Shown piece after piece: positions 28,863-37,722 of a stretch of DNA of 64,000 bases (positions within the stretch are counted from its first letter, which is position 1; every line of letters starts with the position of its first letter). Source of the stretch: Rurimicrobium sp040387755 (GTDB lineage Bacteria; Bacteroidota; Bacteroidia; Chitinophagales; Chitinophagaceae); NCBI GenBank assembly GCA_040387755.1, contig JAZKDB010000002.1, positions 806,001-870,000 of the forward strand. Direction: 5' to 3'. The translations under genes and the position numbers were made by a program. The notes below the pieces were generated by a model. The model searched no databases, was not told the origin of the DNA, and was given only the letters and a program-made list of their open reading frames with translations.

Positions 28863-30461
28863 ATGCTTCAAACAGACTTTTTAGTTATTGGTTCAGGAAT
28901 TGCAGGTTTAACATTTGCGATTAAAACCGCACGCCGCTTTCCGGATAAAAAAATCATGATACTGACCAAAACCAATACTGATGAAACCAATACCAAATAT
29001 GCACAAGGAGGCATAGCGGTAATGAGTGGTAATGACGAAGATACTTTTGAAAAACATATTGAAGACACTTTGATAGCAGGTGATGGATTATGCAATAAAA
29101 AAGTGGTGGAGCTAGTGATTAAAGAAGGGCCTGAAAGGGTTAATGAATTAATAGAATGGGGAGCCAATTTCGATAAAAACAGCGCCGGAGAGTATTTACA
29201 GGGCAAAGAAGGCGGGCATTCCGAACATCGGATATTACATTACAAAGACATTACGGGTTTTGAGATAGAGCGTGCATTGCTTCAGGAATTAACCTTATAT
29301 CCCAATATTGAAGTCCACAACCACTGGTTTGTCATAGATATTATTACCCAGCATCATTTGGGCTATCTCATAACCAAATCTACTGCCGATATTGAATGCT
29401 ATGGGGTTTATGCACTTAACCTTACTACCGGAAAAACCACAAAAATTCTGGCACGCATCACAGTAATGGCTTCCGGCGGTGTTGGGCAGGTATACCGAAG
29501 TACCACCAATCCTCATATTGCTACCGGTGATGGCATTGCCATGGTATACCGTGCCAAAGGACGTATCGAGAATATGGAGTTTATCCAGTTTCATCCTACC
29601 GCAATGTACCAACCCAATACTCATCAGGCTTTCCTGATTACAGAAGCAGTGCGTGGAGACGGTGGCGTTTTGCGCAATCAGGCAGGTGAGGCTTTTATGG
29701 AAAAATATGATGCCCGAAAAGATCTCGCACCGCGCGATATTGTAGCCAGGGCCATAGACAATGAAATGAAAATATCGGGTACAGAGTTTGTGTATCTGGA
29801 TTGTAGGGCTATGAATCACGAAAAATTTGTTCAACATTTTCCCAATATTTATGAATACTGCAAACGCGCAGGAATTGATGTTTTTAATGCCATGATTCCG
29901 GTAGCGCCTGCCTCACATTATTGCTGTGGAGGCATCAAAACAAATGAGCAGGGGCTTTCTTCCATCAACTATTTGTATGCCTGCGGAGAATGTGCAAGCA
30001 CTGGTTTGCATGGCGCCAACAGACTGGCATCCAACTCTCTGCTGGAGGCATTGGTTTTTGCTCATCGTTGTGCTGAAGATGCCGCAAAAGTTTTTGATGA
30101 TACCCAATTCAAAATTGAAGTACCCGACTGGGATGCCAGCGGAACCAATGCTCCTAAAGAAATGATTCTCATTACTCAAAGTTTGAAAGAACTGCAGAGC
30201 ACCATGAGTGATTATGTGGGTATTGTGCGCAATGACATCCGCTTGGAACGTGCCATGAAACGCCTGGATTTACTCTTTGAAGAATGCGAGCAGCTTTATC
30301 GCGAAACGACACTGTCACCGCAGCTTTGCGAATTACGTAACCTCATAACCATTGGCTACCTGATAGTAAAATCGGCTGTATTGAGGCATGAAAGCAGAGG
30401 ATTGCATTTCAGCACCGACTATCCTTCCAAAAGCGATTTGGTGCAGAATGTAGTGTTGTAG
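28863..30461 (+). CDS. nadB: L-aspartate oxidase NadB
   Basis: NadB oxidises L-aspartate to iminoaspartate, the first step of de novo NAD synthesis. 532 residues: FAD dinucleotide motif VIGSGIAGLTFAIKTA, KYAQGGIAV, EFIQFHPTAMY, RGDGGVLRNQAGEAFM, LAPRDIVARAI with the catalytic Arg, the ASHYCCGGI loop, and GLHGANRLASNSLLEALVF near the end, followed by the helical C-terminal domain. NadA and NadC are not in the window. Monocistronic; divergent from the TPR gene with a 195-base gap. Confidence 0.95.
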   Translation: MLQTDFLVIGSGIAGLTFAIKTARRFPDKKIMILTKTNTDETNTKYAQGGIAVMSGNDEDTFEKHIEDTLIAGDGLCNKKVVELVIKEGPERVNELIEWGANFDKNSAGEYLQGKEGGHSEHRILHYKDITGFEIERALLQELTLYPNIEVHNHWFVIDIITQHHLGYLITKSTADIECYGVYALNLTTGKTTKILARITVMASGGVGQVYRSTTNPHIATGDGIAMVYRAKGRIENMEFIQFHPTAMYQPNTHQAFLITEAVRGDGGVLRNQAGEAFMEKYDARKDLAPRDIVARAIDNEMKISGTEFVYLDCRAMNHEKFVQHFPNIYEYCKRAGIDVFNAMIPVAPASHYCCGGIKTNEQGLSSINYLYACGECASTGLHGANRLASNSLLEALVFAHRCAEDAAKVFDDTQFKIEVPDWDASGTNAPKEMILITQSLKELQSTMSDYVGIVRNDIRLERAMKRLDLLFEECEQLYRETTLSPQLCELRNLITIGYLIVKSAVLRHESRGLHFSTDYPSKSDLVQNVVL

Positions 30462-30519
30462 TTATTGTTTGAACCTCTTGGCCCAAAAGGTCAAATCCTA
30501 GACTTACCAGCTTTTCTAC

Positions 30520-30553
30520 TTTGAACGATGGTTTTTAAATAGTGTTATCTTTG
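30520..30553 (+). promoter_or_regulatory. Orphan promoter before a gene remnant
   Basis: TTTG at 30520-30523, a 22-base spacer and TATCTTTG at 30546-30553, an exact -7 match, 10 bases before the ATG of the broken gene at 30564. Confidence 0.5.
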
Positions 30554-30563
30554 ATATACTTCA

Positions 30564-30700
30564 ATGAAAAAACAAGCTGCCATCCAAATCTCCATTCCCG
30601 AGCCTTGCCACGAAAACTGGCGCTGATGACTAAGCAAGTCGGTGAATTATGTGTATCAGTTGCGTGTTAAGTTTGTTTTGAAGTAAGAAATTTCTTTCAA
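30564..30700 (+). pseudogene. Remnant of a Bacteroidota IPEPCHE-motif protein
   Basis: ATG 30564 opens KKQAAIQISIPEPCHENWR and stops at TGA 30624. The start of this peptide matches a family in this phylum whose members run IPEPCHEDW, then MTP, then a Cys pair (as I recall it). After a shift of frame at the TGATG overlap, MTKQVGELCVSVAC follows at 30626, and further on CFEVRNF resembles the family's KxVxDF. The coding sense is lost by at least two frameshifts and the rest of the gene is missing. It abuts the GIY-YIG element. The family assignment rests on memory of the motif only. Confidence 0.5.
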
Positions 30701-30715
30701 AAATTCGCAACCTAA

Positions 30716-31086
30716 CCGCAACCTGTCATCCCGACGAAGGAGGGATCTAAACAATAACCAAATGAAAAAATACTTTGTTTACATCATTTGTAATCTTCAA
30801 AAAAATGTTCTTTATGTTGGTGTAACTAATCATTGGCAGAAGCGCATTGAAGAACATATTTCAGATGCAGAAAACGCTAAACAATCTTTTGCAGGAAAAT
30901 ATAATTGTCGCTATTTGTTGCATCTTGAAGAGTATATGTTTATCAATGATGCCATAGCAAGAGAAAAAGAAATTAAAGGTTGGAATAGGCTGAAGAAAGA
31001 GAAATTAATCAGTGAAACCAACCCAAATTGGATATTTTTAAATGAGCATGTATAGATCCCTCCTTCGTCGGGATGACAGATTGCGG
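30716..31086. mobile_element. GIY-YIG mini-element bounded by 33-bp inverted repeats
   Basis: Left repeat at 30716-30748, right repeat at 31054-31086, inverted, 32 of 33 positions identical (26 of them, 30723-30748 against 31054-31079, without a mismatch). Inside lies one gene only, the GIY-YIG gene. The gene's stop codon TAG (31053-31055) shares its last two bases with the right repeat. The left end is preceded by a short direct repeat, CGCAACCT at 30706-30713 and 30718-30725. No transposase is present. The element lies between the remnant gene and kbl. Confidence 0.6.
30762..31055 (+). CDS. Single-domain GIY-YIG nuclease family protein
   Basis: 97 residues, the typical length of stand-alone UvrC-N-like GIY-YIG proteins. 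The motif appears as FVYII (Tyr7) and LYVGVTN (Tyr18, Gly20), followed by Arg28, His32 and the catalytic Glu in AIAREKEIKGW. No DNA-binding domain is attached. Members are often misnamed excinuclease subunit C. Biological role unknown; the flanking inverted repeats suggest a mobile or repeat-maintaining nuclease. Poor AAATG context; no clear ribosome binding site, as is normal in this phylum. Confidence 0.85.
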   Translation: MKKYFVYIICNLQKNVLYVGVTNHWQKRIEEHISDAENAKQSFAGKYNCRYLLHLEEYMFINDAIAREKEIKGWNRLKKEKLISETNPNWIFLNEHV

Positions 31087-31185
31087 ATGGGTTTAGGATT
31101 AAAACAAATTAGGTAAAACCTAAAGTTGGTAATTATCAATTAAACTTCAAATAAAATTTGTCGATAGAACACCCAAAACAAAAAA

Positions 31186-31216
31186 AATCCCCGAACACAT
31201 CGTTCGGGGATTTTCT
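31186..31216 (-). terminator. Terminator of kbl
   Basis: An 11-bp perfect stem, AATCCCCGAAC with GTTCGGGGATT, loop ACATC at 31186-31212, 28 bases past the kbl stop. A-run to the left gives the T-run on the minus strand; the right side is also T-rich, so it may act both ways. Confidence 0.85.
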
Positions 31217-31239
31217 ATAAAAATGTAGCAATCAAAAAA

Positions 31240-32427
31240 TTATTTTATCACGCCCAATTCCTTGCCCACTTTTATGAAAGCAGCAATCGCTGTATCAAGA
31301 TGGTGTTTTTCGTGGCCAGCTGAGATTTGGATTCGAATACGCGCCAAACCTTTAGGTACAACTGGGAAGAAGAAACCAATCACATACACTCCTTCTTCGA
31401 GCATGCGAGCAGCCATCTTCTGCGCTAATACTGCATCGTACAGCATCAATGGCGAAATAGGATGCGTACCGGGTTTGATATCAAAACCAGCCTCGGTCAT
31501 TTTACTACGGAAATACAAGGCATTGCTTTCCAATTTATCACGGAGTTCAGTTGTTTCGCTTAGCATATCCAATACCGCAATAGAAGCGCCTACAACAGAT
31601 GGTGCAACCGTATTACTGAACAAATAAGGACGACTGCGCTGACGCAACATTTCAATCACTTCTTTTTTACCGCTGGTAAATCCACCGGATGCACCACCGA
31701 GTGCTTTTCCTAAAGTTCCGGTAATGATATCGATACGACCCATTACACCACAAGCTTCATGTACACCACGACCGGTTTTACCCATAAAGCCCGAAGAATG
31801 GCTCTCGTCAATCATTACAAGGGCATCGTATTTATCCGCAAGGTCACAGATTTTGTCCAGCTCGGCAATGGTGCCATCCATAGAAAATACTGAATCGGTA
31901 ACAATGAGACGGGTACGGGCATCTTTATGGGCAATCAGTTGTGCTTCAAGCTCTGCCATATCCATGTTCTTGTATCGAGCACGTTTTGCTTTACACAAAC
32001 GCACGCCGTCGATGATGGAAGCATGGTTCAGTTCATCCGAAATGATGACATCTTCTTCATTCAATAAGGGCTCAAAAACACCTCCGTTGGCGTCGAAACA
32101 AGCCACATAAAGGATTGTATCATCAGTACCCAAAAAGGTAGAGATTTTTTGTTCCAGTTCTTTATGAATATCCTGTGTACCGCAGATAAAACGTACAGAG
32201 CTCATTCCGTATCCACGGTTGTCAATCGTAGCTTTGGCCGCTGCCAATACTTTGGGATGAGAGGAAAGTCCGAGGTAATTATTGGCACAAAAGTTCAATA
32301 CTTTCTTACCGTTTACCATAATCTCAGCACCTTGCTCCGATTCGATAATTCTTTCTTTTTTGTACAATCCGGCAGCTTCTATTTCCTGTAGTTCGGCACC
32401 AAGACGGTCGTAAAATTTTTGAGACAT
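31240..32427 (-). CDS. kbl: Glycine C-acetyltransferase (2-amino-3-ketobutyrate CoA ligase)
   Basis: A PLP enzyme of the alpha-oxoamine synthase family that cleaves 2-amino-3-ketobutyrate with CoA to glycine and acetyl-CoA in threonine breakdown. 395 residues: NFCANNYLGLSSHP, MSSVRFICGTQ, DSVFSMDG, DESHSSGFMG and the PLP lysine in GTLGKALGGASGG. The length and motifs fit Kbl better than BioF or serine palmitoyltransferase, though these are close relatives. No tdh beside it. Own promoter and terminator. Confidence 0.9.
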   Translation of the reverse strand: MSQKFYDRLGAELQEIEAAGLYKKERIIESEQGAEIMVNGKKVLNFCANNYLGLSSHPKVLAAAKATIDNRGYGMSSVRFICGTQDIHKELEQKISTFLGTDDTILYVACFDANGGVFEPLLNEEDVIISDELNHASIIDGVRLCKAKRARYKNMDMAELEAQLIAHKDARTRLIVTDSVFSMDGTIAELDKICDLADKYDALVMIDESHSSGFMGKTGRGVHEACGVMGRIDIITGTLGKALGGASGGFTSGKKEVIEMLRQRSRPYLFSNTVAPSVVGASIAVLDMLSETTELRDKLESNALYFRSKMTEAGFDIKPGTHPISPLMLYDAVLAQKMAARMLEEGVYVIGFFFPVVPKGLARIRIQISAGHEKHHLDTAIAAFIKVGKELGVIK

Positions 32428-32495
32428 ATTTTTTTGAATTGAAAATTTATAATGAATAATTAAAAATACTTTTCCTGTGTTTCTATTGTTGATTG

Positions 32496-32503
32496 CAAAT
32501 GTA
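32496..32503 (-). promoter_or_regulatory. Probable -7 box of the kbl promoter
   Basis: Minus strand TACATTTG, an exact TAnnTTTG, 68 bases before the kbl start and just past the thioesterase stop. No clear -33. Confidence 0.45.
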
Positions 32504-32517
32504 AGTTATCATTCTGT

Positions 32518-32967
32518 TTATTTTTCGGGGGCATCCTTGTCTTCGATACGTTCGCGCTGCATACCGGTATTGATGAGGTTGCTGGAAGCTTTTGCCAGTA
32601 AACGATCCTGCATATCATAGACCAGGCATTCAACATTGATGATTTTTTTTCCTGCACGCACAACGGTACTTTTCGCCTTGAGGCGCTCCCCTACCTTAAT
32701 AGCGTACAAAAAATCAACGTTTAAGCTCAATGTGGTATAATTCACTTCCGACTCCAGACTCAATACAGCCCAGCCAACGCTTTCGTCAATCACCAACGCC
32801 ATCATCCCGCCGTGTATATGCTTGTATGGATTGGTCATCTCCGGACGAATAGTTAGACTAATTGTTGCAGTACCTTTTTCTATATGGTCAAGTGTAAAAG
32901 CAAGCCAGTTTCCTGCTTCGGATGGAGAAACAGTCATTTGCTTCCCAATATGTTGTTTCAGTTTCAT
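32518..32967 (-). CDS. PaaI-family hotdog thioesterase
   Basis: 149 residues with a single hotdog fold. The family motif HIHGGMMALVIDESVGWA carries the HGG and the Asp/Glu used for catalysis. Such enzymes hydrolyse acyl-CoA thioesters; the substrate is not evident. It reads toward kbl on the same strand with a 90-base gap that contains a -7 box, so the two are probably separate units. Confidence 0.85.
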   Translation of the reverse strand: MKLKQHIGKQMTVSPSEAGNWLAFTLDHIEKGTATISLTIRPEMTNPYKHIHGGMMALVIDESVGWAVLSLESEVNYTTLSLNVDFLYAIKVGERLKAKSTVVRAGKKIINVECLVYDMQDRLLAKASSNLINTGMQRERIEDKDAPEK

Positions 32968-33045
32968 CTGCTAAAAAATAGTTGGGACAAAAATAAAGGA
33001 TTATTGCAGCCTGTCACTGGAAACTATTCTTAGATTTAGATTTTG

Positions 33046-33053
33046 TACTTTCG
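33046..33053 (+). promoter_or_regulatory. Possible -7 box for the membrane protein gene
   Basis: TACTTTCG at 33046-33053 differs from TAnnTTTG at one position, 30 bases before the start. Confidence 0.3.
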
Positions 33054-33083
33054 AGGCCAACAAAACATTAAACAATCGCATTA

Positions 33084-34754
33084 ATGAAGTGGCTACAAAA
33101 GATATATGACTCGAAATATCGATTGTTCCTATCACTTTGGCTGCTACTTTTCATTCTCTACCTGCCTGCCTGGCGTGCAGGATTTGTCAGTGATTTTACA
33201 GGTTGGTTGTATGATTTGCAAAACAGTACTTTCTTAGAGCATATCAACCGGACACATTTTAAGGTCAAAAGTCTCTATCAGTTCACTCAGTTGGTCACCT
33301 GGCTCTTTTATCAGCTTTTTGGCATCAATCATTTCCTCTGGCATTGTTTGCATATCACATTACATGCTTTTAATACCAGTTTGTTATTTGTTATTGTATC
33401 TAAACTGTTTGATAATGGTCTGTCACCGAAAATAAAGCCCGCATTATGGGCCTCTTCTATACTTTTTTGCATTAGCCCTACACTTTCAGAAGTCATTGTT
33501 TGGGAAGCCTCTTTTCATTACCTATTGGGCTTCATGCTGTTTTTATTAAGCCTGCGCTTTGTGCAATTATACCACATCAATCAAGACAAAAAATGGATTG
33601 TTGCCTGCGGAATCACTTATCTTTTATCTACTTTTTCCATTGAAATATTCTATATCACTCCAATATGCGTGCTGGCTCTAGTCCTTTTTCGGTACAAGAC
33701 TAAGGCAATTGACAAAAAATGTTTCTCAAAGTCACTATTACTTTTTGTTGTACCACAGTGCAGTCTGTTACTCTTCCATTTCATTCTGGTCAAATTAAAT
33801 TACGGACATTGGCTGCCGCATATCAGCAGCGAAACCTTTAGCCAAACAGAACTCAATATAATATTGAGCAAACCCTTAAAACTACTCTTTCACCTTCTTA
33901 TTTTCGGTAGGTTTTTCTCACAGGAGTTTAGAGATAGAATCTATGCGTTTTGCGAGTCATACACTGTCATTATCGCTTTTTATTCAATATTTATTCTATT
34001 TATAACTATACTAATTCTGCGTCTAAAAAGGTCCACACCTGAAATGTCTGTGCTCCTGCTGCTCTTGCTCTGGGCAATAGCAACACTTGGCCTTAACCTT
34101 CCCTTATGGTTCCCCAAAAACTATTGGGTAGTTTACGACAGATACGCCTATTTCCCGATGGGAATAATATTGATAATATTTTCCTTCATTTGTTACTTGT
34201 ACCTTCCCAAATGGGCCAGCCTTAGTTTGTTTATTGTATTTGCTGCTGCCAATGTATTTACTACTTATAAAGTGAACAAAAAATGGGGCATCACTGCTAA
34301 TCTCACAGATCAGCTGATGGAAAACCTGCCTCAAAAAAGCAGCAAAAAGGTATTGCTGTTAAATATGCCTCATTTTATGAATGGTCTGTTTATGATTGCC
34401 GCCAACGACCAAAATGAAGCCAATATGATGAGAAACTTGTTGTATCGGCCTAAAATAAATTATGAACTGATTGATGTCTGCGCCAACAACATTGTCTCTG
34501 CAGGTGATGGAGCTCATGTAAGGGTATTGAATGATTCCACCGTGAATGTGATGCTCAACCAGGACGCAACATGGTATTGGTTTAACGATATGGGAGCAGC
34601 TGATTACCATCATCGCTACTTTACCCGAAAAATGCTGGAATACTCTTACTCTATTACCCTAAAAGGGAATCCTTCGGATTATACTCTATTGTATCAGGTG
34701 GGTAACAAATGGAAGGAAGTACAAATGAATAACCGAAGCGGCGATCAATATTGA
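33084..34754 (+). CDS. Polytopic membrane protein, GT-C-like
   Basis: 556 residues with about ten membrane helices followed by a soluble C-terminal part (from about residue 415). The layout, with an early loop YDLQNSTFLEH and FHYLLGF helices, is like the O-mannosyltransferase/GT-C-type membrane proteins common in Bacteroidota, but I see no clear catalytic DD or DE motif in the first loop. Call it hypothetical; glycosyltransferase is only a guess. Single gene, divergent from the thioesterase gene. Confidence 0.6.
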   Translation: MKWLQKIYDSKYRLFLSLWLLLFILYLPAWRAGFVSDFTGWLYDLQNSTFLEHINRTHFKVKSLYQFTQLVTWLFYQLFGINHFLWHCLHITLHAFNTSLLFVIVSKLFDNGLSPKIKPALWASSILFCISPTLSEVIVWEASFHYLLGFMLFLLSLRFVQLYHINQDKKWIVACGITYLLSTFSIEIFYITPICVLALVLFRYKTKAIDKKCFSKSLLLFVVPQCSLLLFHFILVKLNYGHWLPHISSETFSQTELNIILSKPLKLLFHLLIFGRFFSQEFRDRIYAFCESYTVIIAFYSIFILFITILILRLKRSTPEMSVLLLLLLWAIATLGLNLPLWFPKNYWVVYDRYAYFPMGIILIIFSFICYLYLPKWASLSLFIVFAAANVFTTYKVNKKWGITANLTDQLMENLPQKSSKKVLLLNMPHFMNGLFMIAANDQNEANMMRNLLYRPKINYELIDVCANNIVSAGDGAHVRVLNDSTVNVMLNQDATWYWFNDMGAADYHHRYFTRKMLEYSYSITLKGNPSDYTLLYQVGNKWKEVQMNNRSGDQY

Positions 34755-34836
34755 TATTAAAAAAAACAACCTTGTTTCATTTTGCAAAAAAGGTATAGTC
34801 CTGCATTTTTACCTAAATTTTTATTGTTTATCTGAT

Positions 34837-34844
34837 TATCTTTG
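34837..34844 (+). promoter_or_regulatory. Probable -7 box of the sucA promoter
   Basis: TATCTTTG, exact TAnnTTTG, 65 bases before the sucA ATG. Confidence 0.5.
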
Positions 34845-34909
34845 CTCGATGCCTTGTATTAAAGGCATCAGCAATATTTTTCAACCCAATTTTGATTTTC
34901 AAAACTGCA

Positions 34910-37648
34910 ATGCAAGATTTTTCTTACCTCAACAGTTCGCACCCATCTTATATCGAGGCGCTTTATAATGAATATTTAAATAATCCTACAGCAGCAGACC
35001 CGGAATGGAAGAAGTTCTTCGAAGGATTTGATTATGCCACTGGCCGTGTAAATGGTAGTGCAAGTGCGCCTAAATCGGCTCCTGTTGCTGATAGCGAACA
35101 ACTTACGAAGGAATTTTCTGTTTTTAAGCTTATTTATGGCTATCGCAGCCGCGGACATTTATTGTCCGACACCAATCCTATCCGCCCGCGCAAAAACCGT
35201 CATGCAGAATTGGATTTGAACGATTTCAACCTCAGCGATGCCGACCTGAATACAAATTTTGCTGCAGGTAATTTTATCGGCTTGCCTAATGGTACTTTGT
35301 CTGAAATTATTGCCAAACTTAAAAAAATATATACCGGCCATATTGGTATCGAGTATACTTACATTAATAACAGTGAGAAAAAACACTGGGTTCGTCAGCG
35401 CTACGAAGAGCTGATGATGGAACCCATTGCACAGGGCACCCGCCGTCGTGTTTTAGAAAAATTGAATCAGGCTGTTATTTTCGAGAAGTTTTTGCACATG
35501 AAATACATTGGGCAAAAACGTTTTGGTTTGGATGGAGGCGAAAGCACGATACCGGCGCTAGATTTTATCATCAACCAATCTGCCGATGCAGGAGTACAGG
35601 AAGTGGTGATTGGAATGGCGCACCGCGGCCGTTTGAATGTCCTGGCCAATACGATGGGTAAAAGCTACGACCAGATTTTTTCTGAATTTGAAGGTGTTAT
35701 CCCAACAGATACTTCGATGGGCAGTGGAGACGTAAAATACCATCTGGGTATCCGCACAGATGCCACTACTCCATCTGGCAAAAAAATCCGTTTACAATTA
35801 GCACCCAATCCCTCGCATCTGGAAGCGGTGAATCCTGTAGTTGCAGGTTTTGCCCGTGCTAAATGCGACGATTTATACAACAATGAATACGCTAAAGTAT
35901 TGCCTATCCTGATTCATGGCGATGCCGCTGTTGCAGGACAAGGCATCATTTATGAGTTGCTGCAGATGAGCAAACTGGAAGGTTACAATAATGGTGGTAC
36001 AATCCATTTTGTTATCAACAACCAAATCGGTTTCACTACTGATTTCGTAGATGCCCGTTCATCAGATTACAGCACCAGTATCGCTGCAATGGTGCAGGTT
36101 CCGGTTTTCCATGTAAATGGTGATGACCCCGAAGCTGTTGTTCGTGCCTGTGCTCTGGCGGTAGAATATCGTCAGAAATATAATGATGATGTGTTTATCG
36201 ATATGGTTTGCTATCGCCGTTTTGGACACAACGAAGGCGATGAACCAAAATTCACTCAACCCAGCATGTATGGTGTGATTGAAAAGCATAAAAACATCCG
36301 CGATATCTATGCAGAATTCCTGTTGAACAATGCAGATGCTGAAGCACAAAATCTGGCCAAAGAGTTGGAAAAAACGCTTTGGGATGATTTGCAAAAAAGA
36401 CTGGACGCAGCCAAACAAAACCCATTACCTTATAGCTATCAGGAGCCAGATGCTCCCTGGAAAGCTTTGCGCAGTGCCACAGATAAAGATTTTGAACAAT
36501 CGCCTGTAACTGCAGTTGCTGCCGAAACAGTGAAGCAGATTTTGTATTCTATCATGAAAGCTCCGGCAGACTTCAAACCCCAGCGTAAGATTGATAAATT
36601 ACTTCAGGATAAAATCAAATTATTTGAAACGGAAGGAAAAATTGATTGGGCTACCGGCGAATTATTAGCTTATGCCACTTTATTGGCCGAAGGCAAAGAT
36701 GTACGCCTCAGCGGTGAAGATGTAAAACGTGGAACTTTCTCTCATCGTCATGCGGTGCTTTACGACGAAACCAACAATAATCAACACAACAGACTTTCTG
36801 TTGCTGCTAAAAACGACGCACAGTTCTACATCTACAACTCTTTATTGAGTGAATATGCAGTACTGGGTTTTGAATATGGATATGCAATGGCTAATCCTAA
36901 TTCACTGACCGTTTGGGAAGCCCAATATGGTGATTTTGCCAATGGTGCACAGATTATTATTGACCAATACCTTACCAGTGGCGAGCAAAAATGGTCTGCT
37001 ATGAACGGACTGGTGATGTTGTTGCCTCATGGTTATGAAGGCGGAGGACCGGAGCATTCCAATGCACGTCCGGAGCGCTTCCTGCAAATGAGTGCTGAGA
37101 ATAATATCATTGTGACCAACATTACCACAGCAGCCAACTTCTTCCACGCATTGCGCCGTCAGCTTACCTGGGAATTCCGTAAGCCAATGGTGAATTTTGC
37201 ACCAAAAGCTAATTTGCGTCATGCACGTTCTTTCTCCACTTTGGAAGAATTTGCAAATGGCGGATTTCAGGAAGTAATTGATGATGCCAGCATCAAGACA
37301 GCAAGCAAAGTAAAACGTGTATTGCTATGTAGCGGTAAAATGTATTTTGACCTGAGTGAAAAACAAATTGCTGACAACAGAACAGATATAGCCATCGTTC
37401 GTTTGGAACAAATTTATCCTTTGCCTGTAAAACAACTGGAAGCATTGAATAAAAAATACAAGAATGCTGAATGGATTTGGGTACAGGAAGAACCTTCCAA
37501 TATGGGTGCAGCTGCTTTCCTCAAAACCAATTTCGAAGCTTTCCCGATGAAGTATATTTGCCGCAAGGCCAGTGCTTCTACAGCTACCGGATTTAGCAAA
37601 GTGCATACCAAAGAGCAAAACAGCCTTATTGAACAGGCTTTTGGATAA
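34910..37648 (+). CDS. sucA: 2-oxoglutarate dehydrogenase E1 component
   Basis: The thiamine-diphosphate E1 decarboxylase of the 2-oxoglutarate dehydrogenase complex. 912 residues from ATG 34910 (a TTG at 34892 is rejected; MQDFSYLNSSHPSYIEALY is the usual N-terminus). Seen: the FxxxxPTAADPEWKKFFEGF lead, AHRGRLNVLANTMGKS, GDVKYHLG, NPSHLEAVNPVVAGFARAK, HVNGDDPEAV, CYRRFGHNEGDEPKFTQP, and GYEGGGPEHSNARPERFLQ in the transketolase-like half. The E2 and E3 genes are not adjacent, unlike in many proteobacteria. Monocistronic, with a terminator. Confidence 0.95.
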   Translation: MQDFSYLNSSHPSYIEALYNEYLNNPTAADPEWKKFFEGFDYATGRVNGSASAPKSAPVADSEQLTKEFSVFKLIYGYRSRGHLLSDTNPIRPRKNRHAELDLNDFNLSDADLNTNFAAGNFIGLPNGTLSEIIAKLKKIYTGHIGIEYTYINNSEKKHWVRQRYEELMMEPIAQGTRRRVLEKLNQAVIFEKFLHMKYIGQKRFGLDGGESTIPALDFIINQSADAGVQEVVIGMAHRGRLNVLANTMGKSYDQIFSEFEGVIPTDTSMGSGDVKYHLGIRTDATTPSGKKIRLQLAPNPSHLEAVNPVVAGFARAKCDDLYNNEYAKVLPILIHGDAAVAGQGIIYELLQMSKLEGYNNGGTIHFVINNQIGFTTDFVDARSSDYSTSIAAMVQVPVFHVNGDDPEAVVRACALAVEYRQKYNDDVFIDMVCYRRFGHNEGDEPKFTQPSMYGVIEKHKNIRDIYAEFLLNNADAEAQNLAKELEKTLWDDLQKRLDAAKQNPLPYSYQEPDAPWKALRSATDKDFEQSPVTAVAAETVKQILYSIMKAPADFKPQRKIDKLLQDKIKLFETEGKIDWATGELLAYATLLAEGKDVRLSGEDVKRGTFSHRHAVLYDETNNNQHNRLSVAAKNDAQFYIYNSLLSEYAVLGFEYGYAMANPNSLTVWEAQYGDFANGAQIIIDQYLTSGEQKWSAMNGLVMLLPHGYEGGGPEHSNARPERFLQMSAENNIIVTNITTAANFFHALRRQLTWEFRKPMVNFAPKANLRHARSFSTLEEFANGGFQEVIDDASIKTASKVKRVLLCSGKMYFDLSEKQIADNRTDIAIVRLEQIYPLPVKQLEALNKKYKNAEWIWVQEEPSNMGAAAFLKTNFEAFPMKYICRKASASTATGFSKVHTKEQNSLIEQAFG

Positions 37649-37671
37649 TTAATCAAAAACTTTAGAAAACG

Positions 37672-37702
37672 AAGGGTGAATTAAGGTTCACCCTTTATTT
37701 TT
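37672..37702 (+). terminator. Terminator of sucA
   Basis: Nine-bp stem AAGGGTGAA with TTCACCCTT around TTAAGG, followed by TATTTTTG. Confidence 0.75.
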
Positions 37703-37722
37703 GTAACACAAACAAGAAATGT

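Noticed and set aside
29295..29837. A 180-residue antisense ORF inside nadB
   Set aside because: nadB has complete motifs on the plus strand; the antisense frame has no supporting feature.
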